In this document: positions 12,396-20,628 of the stretch, one piece after another
How positions within the stretch are numbered: the stretch's first letter is position 1
Layout of the letters: the number at the start of each line of letters is the position of its first letter
IMG/VR virus record: IMGVR_UViG_3300034104_007004
Span: 1-52,567 of that record
Length of the DNA stretch: 52,567 nucleotides
Reading direction: 5' to 3' (one strand)
Source: a virus
The notes under the pieces: generated by a model
Database searches by the model: none
What the model saw: only the letters and a program-made list of their open reading frames with translations
Told to the model about the DNA's origin: nothing
Program-made: the position numbers and the translations under genes

Positions 12396-13112
12396 CTCAT
12401 TTTTCCAAATTGCACGTGTAACTAATTCAAATTTTGGTTTTTGATTGTTATAATAATACAAGGCTAAACTTTTACGTGTTATACTTTCAGGACATTTAAG
12501 TGAATGGGGATGTCCATGAGGTGCTTTATCGATACTAAACATTACAACCCTATTGGAAATTGGCGATATTTTTTTACAAGGACCTGACATGTCTTTCCAC
12601 CAAAGTTCTAAATCACCATCCCATTGTTCATCCCAATAAGAGTTGAGATACACAAGTAAGTTGATATGTCTGAAAAGGTTTTCATTTATGTGACTATCAT
12701 TGAAATCGTGGTGTATTTCTAATCTCCCATCTCTACCTGTTTGGTGATACGCAGCATTTGTGTATTCATTTGATTCATGTGTAAGATTTTGAAATCCTGT
12801 TATCTCAGATACGAGGTCCAAAAAATATTTTGAATTCAAAAATTCAATAATCTCTTTCATTGTTGGAAGTAAGTTATTGAAATTATAGATTTGTTTTTTG
12901 TTCACTTGACTCTCATGTTGGTCATAGTCACCTCCCCCGACAAATCTCCAATTTTCAGATGGGTTTGATGAAATGAATTCAACTTCATCGAGAAGACGAT
13001 TGATGACATCTTCACGGAAAAAATCATCCATGACAATATGGTTGAAAGGAATATCTGTTTTGTATGCCCGAGAATATTCCGATATGTTTCTGAGAGTTTT
13101 ATTGCTTAACAT
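12378..13112 (-). CDS. 2OG-Fe(II) oxygenase (prolyl-4-hydroxylase-like)
   Basis: This 244-residue protein carries the iron-binding HxD (His134, Asp136 in EIHHDFND), a distal His in the APHGHPHSL segment (201 or 203) and an Arg in ITRKSLALYYY (213) for 2-oxoglutarate. The core of residues ~125-222 is a double-stranded beta-helix typical of the 2OG-FeII_Oxy_3 family. These enzymes hydroxylate amino-acid side chains or other small groups using O2 and 2-oxoglutarate; the substrate is unknown. Such genes are common in T4-like marine phages. It reads towards the tmRNA and its 3' end contains the tmRNA promoter. Confidence 0.88.
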   Translation of the reverse strand: MLSNKTLRNISEYSRAYKTDIPFNHIVMDDFFREDVINRLLDEVEFISSNPSENWRFVGGGDYDQHESQVNKKQIYNFNNLLPTMKEIIEFLNSKYFLDLVSEITGFQNLTHESNEYTNAAYHQTGRDGRLEIHHDFNDSHINENLFRHINLLVYLNSYWDEQWDGDLELWWKDMSGPCKKISPISNRVVMFSIDKAPHGHPHSLKCPESITRKSLALYYYNNQKPKFELVTRAIWKNELDSLE

Positions 13113-13126
13113 AGTTTCAAGATAAG

Positions 13127-13169
13127 TATTTATTGTGATATGTCAAAACCAATACAGACAATAATTTAA
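13127..13169 (+). other. TATTTATT box followed by a 9-codon ORF
   Basis: TATTTATT (13127-13134) is followed 5 nt later by an ATG (13140) that opens a 9-residue frame (MSKPIQTII) ending TAA at 13169. No longer gene follows until 13273, which has its own promoter. It may be a leader peptide, a remnant or chance. Confidence 0.25.
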
Positions 13170-13225
13170 GATTCAGACTATTTTATCAAAAGAAACTATT
13201 GTCAGATTCATTGAACAAATCTTAA

Positions 13226-13257
13226 CTTGTAATTGTTGATAATTTTCATTATATTTG
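13226..13257 (+). promoter_or_regulatory. Bacteroidota-type promoter of the peptidase gene
   Basis: CTTG (13226-13229), 20 nt, then TATATTTG (13250-13257), with the ATG at 13273. It matches the TAnnTTTG consensus, with a three-base TTG at the upstream element. Confidence 0.65.
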
Positions 13258-13272
13258 TGAAAAGATTATATC

Positions 13273-14103
13273 ATGACTCCTGAAAAATTTGAACTTCTTA
13301 AGAAAGTTCTATCGGTTCCAACCAAAACCTACAAAGAAGGTTTGATGGTTGAATTCATTACCAATTGGCTTTCTGAAAAAGGGATTCCACATTATGTTGA
13401 CGAACACTTGAATGTATACGCAACAAAACAATCAGAGCAGAATGTTGAATGGTTTCCTTGTGTCATTTCTCACACCGATACGGTTCATCACTTGGAAGAA
13501 ATCAATGTCAAGGAGGAGTATCTTCCGAACGCACAAGGAGATGTTAAGTTATCCCTGAAAGCATATAACGACCACGGAAAACCTACGGGAATCGGTGGTG
13601 ATGACAAAGCTGGCGTGTTTGCCTGTCTAACCCTATTGGAGGAACTCCCCGATTTAAAGGCGGCATTCTTTGTATCAGAAGAAACAGGTTGTCACGGTTC
13701 GATGAAAGCCGACCCCAAGTTTTTCAAAAATGTTGGTTATGGTATTCAGTTCGACGCCCCCGAGAATTGGATGGTCACCGAATATTGTTTCGGTCAACAA
13801 CTCTTCGAACGTGAATCCAAATTTTTTGAGGTCTGTGACCATATCCTAACCGAAGGTACAGGTGGTAATCAAAAATATATGGTTCACCCCTATACTGATG
13901 TCTACTCTCTACGAGGAATGTTTGACTTCCAATGTATCAATTTCTCAATCGGTTACTACGATTACCACACCGCAAACGAATATGTTGTTGTGGATGACGT
14001 TGAAAACGGAATCGATATGGGTAGGAAAATGATTGATTCTCTTGGTTGTAATCTTCACTTCAAAGAGAAAGAAAAACCAAAATACAGAAATCACGTTTGG
14101 TAA
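13273..14103 (+). CDS. M20-like zinc peptidase
   Basis: This 276-residue protein contains the metal-ligand motifs of the M20/M28-type di-zinc peptidases in order: SHTDT (His67, Asp69), GGDDKAG (Asp110/111), SEETGCHGS (catalytic Glu136/137), a PYTDVYS near residue 200 and a C-terminal YDYHTANEYV with the last His. Family members include peptidase T and aminoacylases, which release single amino acids from small peptides. It is shorter than cellular relatives and seems to lack the inserted dimerisation domain. A host-type promoter precedes it and a terminator follows. It may recycle amino acids from degraded host protein. Confidence 0.85.
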   Translation: MTPEKFELLKKVLSVPTKTYKEGLMVEFITNWLSEKGIPHYVDEHLNVYATKQSEQNVEWFPCVISHTDTVHHLEEINVKEEYLPNAQGDVKLSLKAYNDHGKPTGIGGDDKAGVFACLTLLEELPDLKAAFFVSEETGCHGSMKADPKFFKNVGYGIQFDAPENWMVTEYCFGQQLFERESKFFEVCDHILTEGTGGNQKYMVHPYTDVYSLRGMFDFQCINFSIGYYDYHTANEYVVVDDVENGIDMGRKMIDSLGCNLHFKEKEKPKYRNHVW

Positions 14104-14106
14104 TAA

Positions 14107-14133
14107 AAAAGGGGGATTTTCGTCCCCCTTTTC
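14107..14133. terminator. bidirectional terminator
   Basis: GGGGGA (14111-14116) pairs with TCCCCC (14123-14128), flanked by A6 and T4 runs. It separates the convergent M20 peptidase and ClpC-like genes and serves both. Confidence 0.88.
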
Positions 14134-14135
14134 TT

Positions 14136-16133
14136 TTACTTACCGAGTTTTATTTCCTCATTCTCAACTTTGAGTTTGTACTTCTTTCCTTCCTTGATTT
14201 TCTCGGTGAGAACCAATTCTGAAATATAGTCTTCAATCTTGTCTTGGATTGCCCGTTTGATAGGACGTGCTCCGTAGACCTCATCGAAACCGATTTTGGA
14301 AATGTAATCAACCAAGGTTTGGTCGTAACTGAATTCGTACTTCAACTCCTTCATACGTCCCATCAGTTTGTTGAGTTCCAAACTAACGATTTGGTTGATG
14401 TTCTCCTTATTCAAGGTCTTGAACACGATAGTGTCATCGATACGATTCAAGAATTCAGGGGAAAAGAAATGTTTCATTTCCTTCATCAGGATTTGTTTCT
14501 TAGCCTCCTCGTTGGAGTACTTGTTGGATGAGAAACCAATACCCGAACCAAAGTCTTGAAGTTTCCTAACACCAAGGTTTGTGGTCATGATAATAAGGGT
14601 GTTCTTGAAGTTGATTTTACGACCGAGTGAATCCGTGACATGACCATCATCAAGAACCTGAAGAAGGATTGAAAAAATGTCTTTATGGGCTTTTTCAACC
14701 TCATCAAACAAGATTACACAGTAGGGTTTGTTTTTAACTTGTTCGGTAAGTTGTCCACCCTCTTCATAACCTACATACCCTGGGGGTGCTCCAACCAAAC
14801 GAGATACGGTGTGTTTCTCTTGGTATTCACTCATGTCCATTCGGATAAGGGCGTCTTCAGAACCAAACATCTCTTTGGCAATTTGTTTAGCCAAGTGTGT
14901 TTTACCCACCCCAGTTGAACCCAAGAAGATAAACGAACCAATCGGTCGGTTGGGGTCTTTGATTCCAATACGATTACGACGAATAGACTTGACGATTTTC
15001 TCGATTGCCTCGTCCTGTCCGATAACCTTTCCTTGAATGGACTTATCCATGTTGATAAGTGCTTTGGTGTCGTCAATGGACATCTTATTCACTGGAATTT
15101 TGGTCATCGAGGAAACCACATCATAGACTTGTTCTGCTGAGATGGGATTACGAGTAGAAGCAAACTGTTCCTCGTACTTCTTTTTTTCAGCATCGAGTCG
15201 TCCCAAGACTTTACGTTCTTTGTCACGGAGTTCTGCTGCTTGTTCGTAATTCTGACGTCTTACAACATCCATCTTCTGTTGTTTCACATCAGCAGCTTCC
15301 TTCTTGAGTTTCTCGATGGACTCAGGAACCTTTTGGTCGGTTTGGGAACGGGCACCAACCTCATCCAAGATATCGAATGCTTTGTCAGGGAACTCACGGT
15401 CTGTGATGTAACGGTCAGCTAGTTTGACACAGAGTTCAACAATCTCATCCGAGTAAGAAACCTTATGATAGGATTCGTACTTATCACGGATATTCTTGAG
15501 AATCTCGATGGTTTCAGAAACCGTTGATGGGTCAACGATAACCTTTTGGAATCGACGTTCAAGAGCGCCATCCTTTTCAAAAGATTTGCGGTATTCATCC
15601 AAGGTGGTAGCACCGATACATTGAAGTTCACCCCGAGCAAGTGCTGGTTTGAAAATGTTGGAACCATCCAAAGAACCGGATGAATTACCTGAACCAATCA
15701 AGGTGTGAATCTCATCGATAAAGATGATAATATTGGGATTGTTTTGAAGTTCTTCCAAGATAACCTTGAGTCGCTCCTCAAACTGCCCACGATACTTTGT
15801 ACCGGCAACCACAGCGGTTAGGTCCAAGTTAACAATTCGTTTGTCTAACAAATTTTTGGGACACTCCCCTTCGACAATCTTCATCGCCAAACCCTCAACG
15901 ATAGCGGTTTTACCACTACCAGGTTCACCCAAGATAATTGGATTGTTCTTCTTTCGACGTGAAAGAATCTGAGCAATACGGAGGATTTCCCTCTCCCTGC
16001 CAATGACAGGGTCAAGTTTTCCTTCGGTCGCCAACTTGTTCAAATCCCGTGAGAAATTATCCAACACAGGGGTTCCCGATTCAGATTTCTTTCTGCTGGT
16101 GGTTTTGTCGTCGTCGTCCATTGTTTCGTTCAT
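14136..16133 (-). CDS. ClpC-like AAA+ unfoldase without N-domain
   Basis: This 665-residue protein has two AAA+ modules: Walker A GEPGSGKT (69-76), Walker B IIFIDE (~136-141), arginine finger in ALERRF (~190-195); a UVR-type linker ([12 protein letters not shown], ~297-308); then Walker A GSTGVGKT (405-412), ILFDEVE and a C-terminal sensor domain (GARPIKRAI). It starts just before the first module, so the Clp N-domain used for adaptors is missing. IGF at 532-534 lies where ClpA/ClpC dock on ClpP, so partnership with host ClpP is likely. It should unfold and feed proteins in an ATP-dependent way. It is divergent from the UVR protein gene at 16298 across a region with repeated TGACA-N3-TGTCA sites. 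Confidence 0.92.
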   Translation of the reverse strand: MNETMDDDDKTTSRKKSESGTPVLDNFSRDLNKLATEGKLDPVIGREREILRIAQILSRRKKNNPIILGEPGSGKTAIVEGLAMKIVEGECPKNLLDKRIVNLDLTAVVAGTKYRGQFEERLKVILEELQNNPNIIIFIDEIHTLIGSGNSSGSLDGSNIFKPALARGELQCIGATTLDEYRKSFEKDGALERRFQKVIVDPSTVSETIEILKNIRDKYESYHKVSYSDEIVELCVKLADRYITDREFPDKAFDILDEVGARSQTDQKVPESIEKLKKEAADVKQQKMDVVRRQNYEQAAELRDKERKVLGRLDAEKKKYEEQFASTRNPISAEQVYDVVSSMTKIPVNKMSIDDTKALINMDKSIQGKVIGQDEAIEKIVKSIRRNRIGIKDPNRPIGSFIFLGSTGVGKTHLAKQIAKEMFGSEDALIRMDMSEYQEKHTVSRLVGAPPGYVGYEEGGQLTEQVKNKPYCVILFDEVEKAHKDIFSILLQVLDDGHVTDSLGRKINFKNTLIIMTTNLGVRKLQDFGSGIGFSSNKYSNEEAKKQILMKEMKHFFSPEFLNRIDDTIVFKTLNKENINQIVSLELNKLMGRMKELKYEFSYDQTLVDYISKIGFDEVYGARPIKRAIQDKIEDYISELVLTEKIKEGKKYKLKVENEEIKLGK

Positions 16134-16166
16134 AGTATTTGATTTTTTTACAAAGGTTAATCAAAA

Positions 16167-16277
16167 TTTGGACAATTCCAAATCTTTTGACAATCTGTCA
16201 TATGAAAATAAATTTTCCTGACATTTTGTCAGTAATTTGATTTTGGTACGTAACTTGACTATCATACCACAAAGATA
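16167..16277. promoter_or_regulatory. regulatory region with twin TGACA-N3-TGTCA palindromes
   Basis: Two perfect palindromes, TGACAATCTGTCA (16188-16200) and CTGACATTTTGTCAG (16218-16232), have centres 31 bp apart, three helical turns. A third inverted repeat, TTTGGACAATTCCAAA, lies at 16167-16182. For the minus strand a TATCTTTG box (16277-16270) could be the -7 element of the ClpC-like gene, with a poor upstream element. The arrangement is what a dimeric repressor would bind, downstream of the start point of the unfoldase gene. Confidence 0.6.
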
Positions 16278-16286
16278 AACAAAAAA

Positions 16287-16294
16287 TATTTATC
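16287..16294 (+). promoter_or_regulatory. TATTTATC box 3 nt before the UVR protein gene
   Basis: TATTTATC, then ATT and the ATG at 16298. It is the same 3-nt spacing as at 6191, 16800 and 40536. Confidence 0.5.
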
Positions 16295-16297
16295 ATT

Positions 16298-16756
16298 ATG
16301 AAAAACAGAAAAAACTTTTTTAACGCATGGGAAGACTTCGATGAAATCTTCCGTCAATTTTTTGGTCACGAATCAATGATTCGTGGAGATAGAGAAGTTG
16401 AAAAGGGTAAAGACAAAAACGGTGAATGGACTAAAAATACATACACCTCAGAAGACGGTCAAATCCAAATCCACAACTTTGTTAGAACTTCAACCTTCCC
16501 TGAGGAATTTATTAACATGTTTGCGAAACCAAGTAAGAAAACTAACACAATCGAAAACCTCAAACGTGAATTAGATAGAGCAGTGGAGAATGAAGATTTC
16601 CTCTTGGCAATCAAAATCCGTGACATGATTAAGGAAAAAGAAAGTAATAAAGATATTGTTGAAAAACTCGAGAAAGACCTAAAGAACTCGATTGAAAAAC
16701 AAGATTTTGAAACTTCGATAAAAATTAGAGAAGAACTCAAAAAATACCAAAACTAA
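16298..16756 (+). CDS. UVR-motif protein, possible ClpC adaptor (McsA-like)
   Basis: In this 152-residue protein the C-terminal half contains two UVR motifs (about residues 87-113 and 122-149), each of the form LxxxLxxAVExEDFxxAIKIRDxI. These helical hairpins are known from UvrB, ClpC and the ClpC adaptor McsA. The N-terminal ~80 residues are aromatic and acidic with no zinc-binding cysteines, unlike McsA. It is transcribed divergently from the ClpC-like gene, which itself carries a UVR-type linker. I infer that it binds the unfoldase and presents substrates or controls its activity in place of the missing N-domain. The role is untested. Confidence 0.75.
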   Translation: MKNRKNFFNAWEDFDEIFRQFFGHESMIRGDREVEKGKDKNGEWTKNTYTSEDGQIQIHNFVRTSTFPEEFINMFAKPSKKTNTIENLKRELDRAVENEDFLLAIKIRDMIKEKESNKDIVEKLEKDLKNSIEKQDFETSIKIREELKKYQN

Positions 16757-16762
16757 TAGAAA

Positions 16763-16786
16763 CCCTCACATAAAGTGGGGGTTTTT
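16763..16786 (+). terminator. terminator after the UVR gene
   Basis: CCCTCAC (16763-16769) pairs with GTGGGGG (16775-16781, one G-U) around ATAAA, followed by TTTTT. A late-type box begins 3 nt after the T run. Confidence 0.85.
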
Positions 16787-16788
16787 AA

Positions 16789-16796
16789 TATTTATT
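16789..16796 (+). promoter_or_regulatory. TATTTATT box 3 nt before gene 16800
   Basis: TATTTATT directly follows a terminator and precedes the ATG at 16800 by GGT only. The terminator, box and start codon fit within 38 bp, which strongly suggests a functional promoter here. Confidence 0.6.
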
Positions 16797-16799
16797 GGT

Positions 16800-17147
16800 A
16801 TGTACGAAAAACTTTTAGATAAATACCTCCAAAATTCGGTCACATGGCAAAATGTCAAGGAGGCTTACATCGCCATACGTTCAGAACTTAAAAGACTCGG
16901 ATATTCCGAAGAAACACTTGAGCGTGTCGACCATATATCAGCCGAGTTAGTTAAACAACAAATGATTTTTGGACACGAATTAAAGCAACTAAGAAAAGAG
17001 TTCAAAAGTATCTTTGGACTTGACGACCACGAACGGGTGTCTGTTTACTTAGAGAACAAAATAAAACCAATAAATGACTTATTCCCTCTGAACGATGTCG
17101 ATAACGAAAGAAGAAATACAAGGGACAAAAATCCTGAACGAGATTAA
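16800..17147 (+). CDS. hypothetical helical protein, 115 aa
   Basis: A predicted all-helical soluble protein with alternating charged and hydrophobic residues (LDKYLQNSVTWQNVKEAYIAIRSELKRL type segments, abbreviated here). It is preceded immediately by a terminator and a late-type box. Its end overlaps the KTSC-domain gene by about 50 nt in another frame, so the two are coupled. There is no known family. It could be a small structural or assembly chaperone, judging only from its late-type box. Confidence 0.65.
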   Translation: MYEKLLDKYLQNSVTWQNVKEAYIAIRSELKRLGYSEETLERVDHISAELVKQQMIFGHELKQLRKEFKSIFGLDDHERVSVYLENKIKPINDLFPLNDVDNERRNTRDKNPERD

Positions 17148-17337
17148 ATCCTCAAATATGGTTCGTAGTGAGTACGACACCTCAACAAAAAAAATGATTG
17201 TTGAATTCAGCAATGGAAGTAAATATGAGTATTTGGAAGTACCACACAAGGTGTACACTCAATTTAGAATGTCGGAATCACAAGGTAAATTTTTTACCAT
17301 CAATATTTCCAAAAAATTCCAATACAACAAACTCTAA
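17095..17337 (+). CDS. KTSC-domain protein
   Basis: An 80-residue protein whose residues ~20-77 match the KTSC domain: SSNMVRSEYDTSTKKMIVEF, then a YEYLEVP strand and a C-terminal basic KKFQYNK. KTSC domains are small beta-rich modules found in phages and in proteins near lysyl-tRNA synthetases, with unknown function. Starting at 17095 it overlaps the previous gene by 53 nt; an ATG at 17158 would start just inside the domain and is less likely. A late-type box for the next gene follows within 10 nt. Confidence 0.75.
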   Translation: MSITKEEIQGTKILNEIKSSNMVRSEYDTSTKKMIVEFSNGSKYEYLEVPHKVYTQFRMSESQGKFFTINISKKFQYNKL

Positions 17338-17345
17338 ACCATTCG

Positions 17346-17353
17346 TATTTATT
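17346..17353 (+). promoter_or_regulatory. TATTTATT box 4 nt before gene 17358
   Basis: TATTTATT, then AAGG and the ATG at 17358, at the head of the structural-gene region. Confidence 0.55.
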
Positions 17354-17357
17354 AAGG

Positions 17358-18110
17358 ATGAGTGACGAGACGAACATCCTTGGCAGTTTTGGTTTACAAG
17401 ATACACTTAATCCCAAAATTTGGGAAAACGCTGATAGCGCCAAAGACTCACGTATGAAACCAAAAGTACGTGAAGCCCTTATGAAAATTGCGGAAAAATT
17501 TCAAGGGGATTTATCTGAAGACTTAAAAGTGGATGATGTAATATTGACAGGTTCATTGGCAAACTTTAATTGGTCAAGATACTCAGATTTTGATTTACAC
17601 TTGGTTATTGATTATAAAGAATTCAAAAATCAGTCGGAATTATATGAAGAACTTTTTCAACTGAAAAAACAACTCTTCAATAACAAACATGACATCAAAA
17701 TTTTCGGATATGAAGTTGAGTTGTATCCACAAGACGCTGAAGAACAACATTTCAGTAGTGGAGTATATTCAGTACAGAATGACAAATGGGTTAAGACACC
17801 CTCTAAGAAAACGGAAGAAATTGATAGGGAGACTTTGAGGAGTAAGGCCAATTCTTGGAAACAAAAAATTGAGACTTTAATTTCCGACATAAAAAAAAAT
17901 GGATTAGAAAAATCTGAGACCAAACTAAAAACTTTTAAAGATAAATTAAAAGAGTATAGAACCGCTGGTTTGGAAAAGGGCGGTGAGTTTTCTTACGAAA
18001 ATTTGGTCTTCAAATACCTCCGTAGGTCAGGTCTTATAGAAAAACTTTATGACACAGTCAACAAACAATCTGATAAAGAACTATCAGTTGAGGTAAGAAA
18101 AGTAGATTAA
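17358..18110 (+). CDS. nucleotidyltransferase-fold protein
   Basis: In this 250-residue protein, residues ~55-85 carry the polymerase-beta-type signature GSLANFNWSRYSDFDLHL: the G-S helix start and the D-x-D metal-binding pair (DFD), with a further acidic residue (ELY) after the next strands. The C-terminal part is a helical, basic segment. Minimal nucleotidyltransferases of this class transfer a nucleotide onto proteins, RNA ends or small molecules; the target is unknown. It sits under a late-type box right before the virion genes. A role in modifying host or virion components is possible. Confidence 0.78.
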   Translation: MSDETNILGSFGLQDTLNPKIWENADSAKDSRMKPKVREALMKIAEKFQGDLSEDLKVDDVILTGSLANFNWSRYSDFDLHLVIDYKEFKNQSELYEELFQLKKQLFNNKHDIKIFGYEVELYPQDAEEQHFSSGVYSVQNDKWVKTPSKKTEEIDRETLRSKANSWKQKIETLISDIKKNGLEKSETKLKTFKDKLKEYRTAGLEKGGEFSYENLVFKYLRRSGLIEKLYDTVNKQSDKELSVEVRKVD

Positions 18111-18151
18111 GGGATAATTGGAATATTTATAAGTTAAATAATTCCCTTTTT
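18111..18151 (+). terminator. weak terminator-like hairpin
   Basis: GGGATAATT (from 18111) can pair, with a 2-nt bulge, with AATTCCC (18140-18146), followed by TTTTT. The loop itself contains one TATTTATA box (18124-18131). A second box lies just downstream at 18158. Confidence 0.4.
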
Positions 18152-18157
18152 AAGGTA

Positions 18158-18165
18158 TATTTATA
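18158..18165 (+). promoter_or_regulatory. TATTTATA box upstream of the TP-rich protein gene
   Basis: TATTTATA, 12 nt before the ATG at 18178. A second copy lies at 18124-18131, so the gene has two boxes 34 nt apart. Confidence 0.5.
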
Positions 18166-18177
18166 GGAAAAAAATAG

Positions 18178-19026
18178 ATGGCAACCATAACATATCTAAT
18201 AGCCCCTTGTGCCGGTGGGTCGGCAGTAACCGTTGAGTTTAGTGCGAGCACATTACCCGTAGTTGGAGGAAACTATTATTTGAACTTTACGGGTGATACA
18301 ACACCAGGTTGTTATGAGGTTGCTGATACCGCCGAACCAGGTACAGGAACTGATGAGGTTACAGGTGCTTTAGGAACTAATTATGGTGATTGTGTAACGT
18401 GTTTAGAAGCAAACGTAACTCCAACTCCTACCCCGACATCCACAGTCACCCCCACCCCAACAGTAACATCTACGAGAACTCCAACACCAACACCAACGAG
18501 AACGGTTACTCCAACAGTCACGAGTTCGATTACACCAACACCTTCGGTTACAAGTAGTGTGACACCTACAGTTACGAGAACTTCCTCGCCAACTCCTACT
18601 CCTTCAGTTACAACAACCGTTACACCATCAATAACTCCAACTCGAACTGTTACTCCATCTGTAACATCTTCACTAACACCAACACCATCAGTAACTTCAA
18701 GTGTTACCCCAACCCCATCTGTGACCCCAACGAGAACAGTCACACCTACGGTGTCTCCAACAAGCACTGTTACCCCAACTGTGACTAGTACTTCTACTCC
18801 CACCCCAACACCAACAATGACACCAACACCATCAAACTTTGGTATTTTTGAGGTTGATGTTCAATATACCTATTATGATTGTTACACTTGTTCGGGTGAT
18901 ACAATTTCAAGACCAGTTCCACACCCTGTGGATTGGGTACCTGTTGGCCCTAACGGACAACGCCAAGGCACGGTAATCGATATGAGTGCTGTTGCTCTTG
19001 GTGGATTTAACGGATTAAATAACTAA
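18178..19026 (+). CDS. Thr/Pro/Ser-rich virion protein
   Basis: This 282-residue protein has an N-terminal ~80-residue beta-rich domain with several Cys. A linker of about 140 residues follows, made almost only of Thr, Pro, Ser and Val in TPTPT/TPSVTSSVTPT units. The C-terminal ~65 residues form another Cys-containing domain (YYDCYTCSGD). The layout of two small domains joined by a flexible stalk resembles the edge gene at 1-918. There is no signal peptide, so export by the general pathway is not expected; it is more likely a head or neck fibre. The linker is an obvious candidate for glycosylation by the phage sugar cluster, which is inference. Confidence 0.78.
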   Translation: MATITYLIAPCAGGSAVTVEFSASTLPVVGGNYYLNFTGDTTPGCYEVADTAEPGTGTDEVTGALGTNYGDCVTCLEANVTPTPTPTSTVTPTPTVTSTRTPTPTPTRTVTPTVTSSITPTPSVTSSVTPTVTRTSSPTPTPSVTTTVTPSITPTRTVTPSVTSSLTPTPSVTSSVTPTPSVTPTRTVTPTVSPTSTVTPTVTSTSTPTPTPTMTPTPSNFGIFEVDVQYTYYDCYTCSGDTISRPVPHPVDWVPVGPNGQRQGTVIDMSAVALGGFNGLNN

Positions 19027-19042
19027 TAACAAAAACAAGACC

Positions 19043-20236
19043 ATGGCAAAACTAAAACCTATCGGTAGTGAAAAACTACAAGGTGAGGACAAACTCAAAA
19101 GAATTATGGAAATTGCAACATTCCGAATGCCAAATTCCACAATTTCTGAAAGCTCCTCTGATTACTCAATCGGTTTGGTTGACGGAAATACCTATCATAT
19201 TGTAAAAGAAAAAAACGGTTACATTATTAAGAAGGGTGTTAACGAATCAACATCTGATTATATTGAGCCAATCGAAAATAGAAAACATTATAACTCTTAT
19301 TCACAAGCGTTGAAGAGACTTAACTTAATAATTAAAGAAGTTAATACCTTGAATGGACATGAAGAGGAGGTAACTCTTTTTGGGGAACAAAAAAAGTTTG
19401 TTCTTAAGTCTCCAAGACCAATGGAGCCTGTCGCACCTGTGGCAGATGAACCAGCAGTTCCTGCTGAACCACCTGTGGTACCTGAACCAGAATTACCACA
19501 AGATAACGCTGGTGAAGAAATAGATGTAACTACAAGTGACGAGATGGATATGACGGACGTACCTTTGGATTCAGAGGAAGGTAATATCGGCGGAATGGAA
19601 GTTGACGACAAAGTTTCTTGGAAGGTTATTCAAAAACTCACAGGTAAACTTACTCAGAAATTGAGATTGTTTGCCGATGATGAAGAAATGACTTCTGAAA
19701 ACATCAAGTATGTTATCAACATGGTGTTATCGTCATTAGATTTAGCTAAGTTATCGACTGAAGATACTGAAGATATCATGACTAAGTTTGAGGACATCGA
19801 AGCTGGTGATGAAATGGATATGGGTTCAGAAATGCCAATGGGTGAACCTGAAGTTGACATGAGTGATGAAGAAATGGACATTTCGATGGAAGGTCCAACA
19901 GACGAATCTTATGGAAAAACACAAATTTACGATTCTTTGTATAAGGAAAGTAAAGTTGACAAAGTATTGAGTAAGTACTTTGAAATCACTGAATCTGAGA
20001 AAAAGTTCAACAAGGAAGTTAATAAAGAACGAAAGTCTTTAACTGAGAGTCAAATCAATTTCATGATTGACAAAATTGAAGAACTTTCTCAAACAATTGA
20101 ACAAGAATTGGCGGGAAAAGAATTTGTAAAAGAAAATTCGGATTTTCGTTTGGTTGGAAAAACTAACTTGAACAATTTGGTTTTTGAAAACAAGACTAAA
20201 CAGGTAAAAGTATCTCCTGAAGGAATCGTATTATGA
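19043..20236 (+). CDS. hypothetical acidic virion-region protein, 397 aa
   Basis: The N-terminal ~110 residues look folded. They are followed by a Pro/Ala/Glu-rich segment (~125-175), a helical domain (DDKVSWKVIQKLTGKL...), a Met/Asp/Glu-rich acidic stretch (~255-290) and a C-terminal coiled-coil-like region. The acidic Met-rich style is shared with the scaffold protein at 28904, suggesting an assembly role. Near the start is an I-M-E triplet (residues 21-23), a possible prohead-protease site. It overlaps the next gene by 4 nt (ATGA at 20233). I do not recognise its family; position ahead of the terminase suggests neck, scaffold or assembly factor. Confidence 0.65.
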   Translation: MAKLKPIGSEKLQGEDKLKRIMEIATFRMPNSTISESSSDYSIGLVDGNTYHIVKEKNGYIIKKGVNESTSDYIEPIENRKHYNSYSQALKRLNLIIKEVNTLNGHEEEVTLFGEQKKFVLKSPRPMEPVAPVADEPAVPAEPPVVPEPELPQDNAGEEIDVTTSDEMDMTDVPLDSEEGNIGGMEVDDKVSWKVIQKLTGKLTQKLRLFADDEEMTSENIKYVINMVLSSLDLAKLSTEDTEDIMTKFEDIEAGDEMDMGSEMPMGEPEVDMSDEEMDISMEGPTDESYGKTQIYDSLYKESKVDKVLSKYFEITESEKKFNKEVNKERKSLTESQINFMIDKIEELSQTIEQELAGKEFVKENSDFRLVGKTNLNNLVFENKTKQVKVSPEGIVL

Positions 20237-20628
20237 GTTACCTTATCTATGTAAACGGACTTGGTCCTGACTACAAGGGTAACAATTTATACGAGTTTAT
20301 CTTTTCGGATGAGTTGGACGTTTGGGGTGAGGCATGGGAATCAAATCCATCTAATGGATACCCTTCTCCTCCTGAGCTCAAACACATTAGGAAAGTAGGT
20401 ACACTCAGAAATACCGATATAAAATTTGAGTTAATTCAAAATTCCGATTTTTTCAACATGTCAGATGCCATGGATGATGTTGTTGCGTTGGGTTGGGAAG
20501 TAAACGAAGAGAATGTTGGTAAACGAATGGTGTTCCGTTTCGGAGAAGAGGAAAAGACCGTTAAAAATAAACTTTACGAAAGAGATTTGATTCTCGAATT
20601 TGAAAAAACTGTGGTTTATGAGAACTAA
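20233..20628 (+). CDS. hypothetical protein, 131 aa
   Basis: The ATG overlaps the preceding stop (ATGA), so it is translationally coupled. The N-terminal MSYLIYVNGLGPDYKGNNLY and a W-rich segment (VWGEAWESN) suggest a compact beta/alpha domain. It resembles the start of the 4687 protein only loosely. There is no catalytic motif and no membrane segment. Its place in the head operon suggests a virion or assembly role, otherwise unknown. Confidence 0.65.
   Translation: MSYLIYVNGLGPDYKGNNLYEFIFSDELDVWGEAWESNPSNGYPSPPELKHIRKVGTLRNTDIKFELIQNSDFFNMSDAMDDVVALGWEVNEENVGKRMVFRFGEEEKTVKNKLYERDLILEFEKTVVYEN

Noticed and set aside
16298-16756. UvrB or UvrC homologue
   Set aside because: Only the UVR motifs are present; helicase and nuclease domains are missing.
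18381-18803. Minus-strand ORF of 140 aa rich in Val/Gly/Thr
   Set aside because: It mirrors the Thr/Pro-rich linker of the 18178 gene; repetitive codons keep the opposite frame open.
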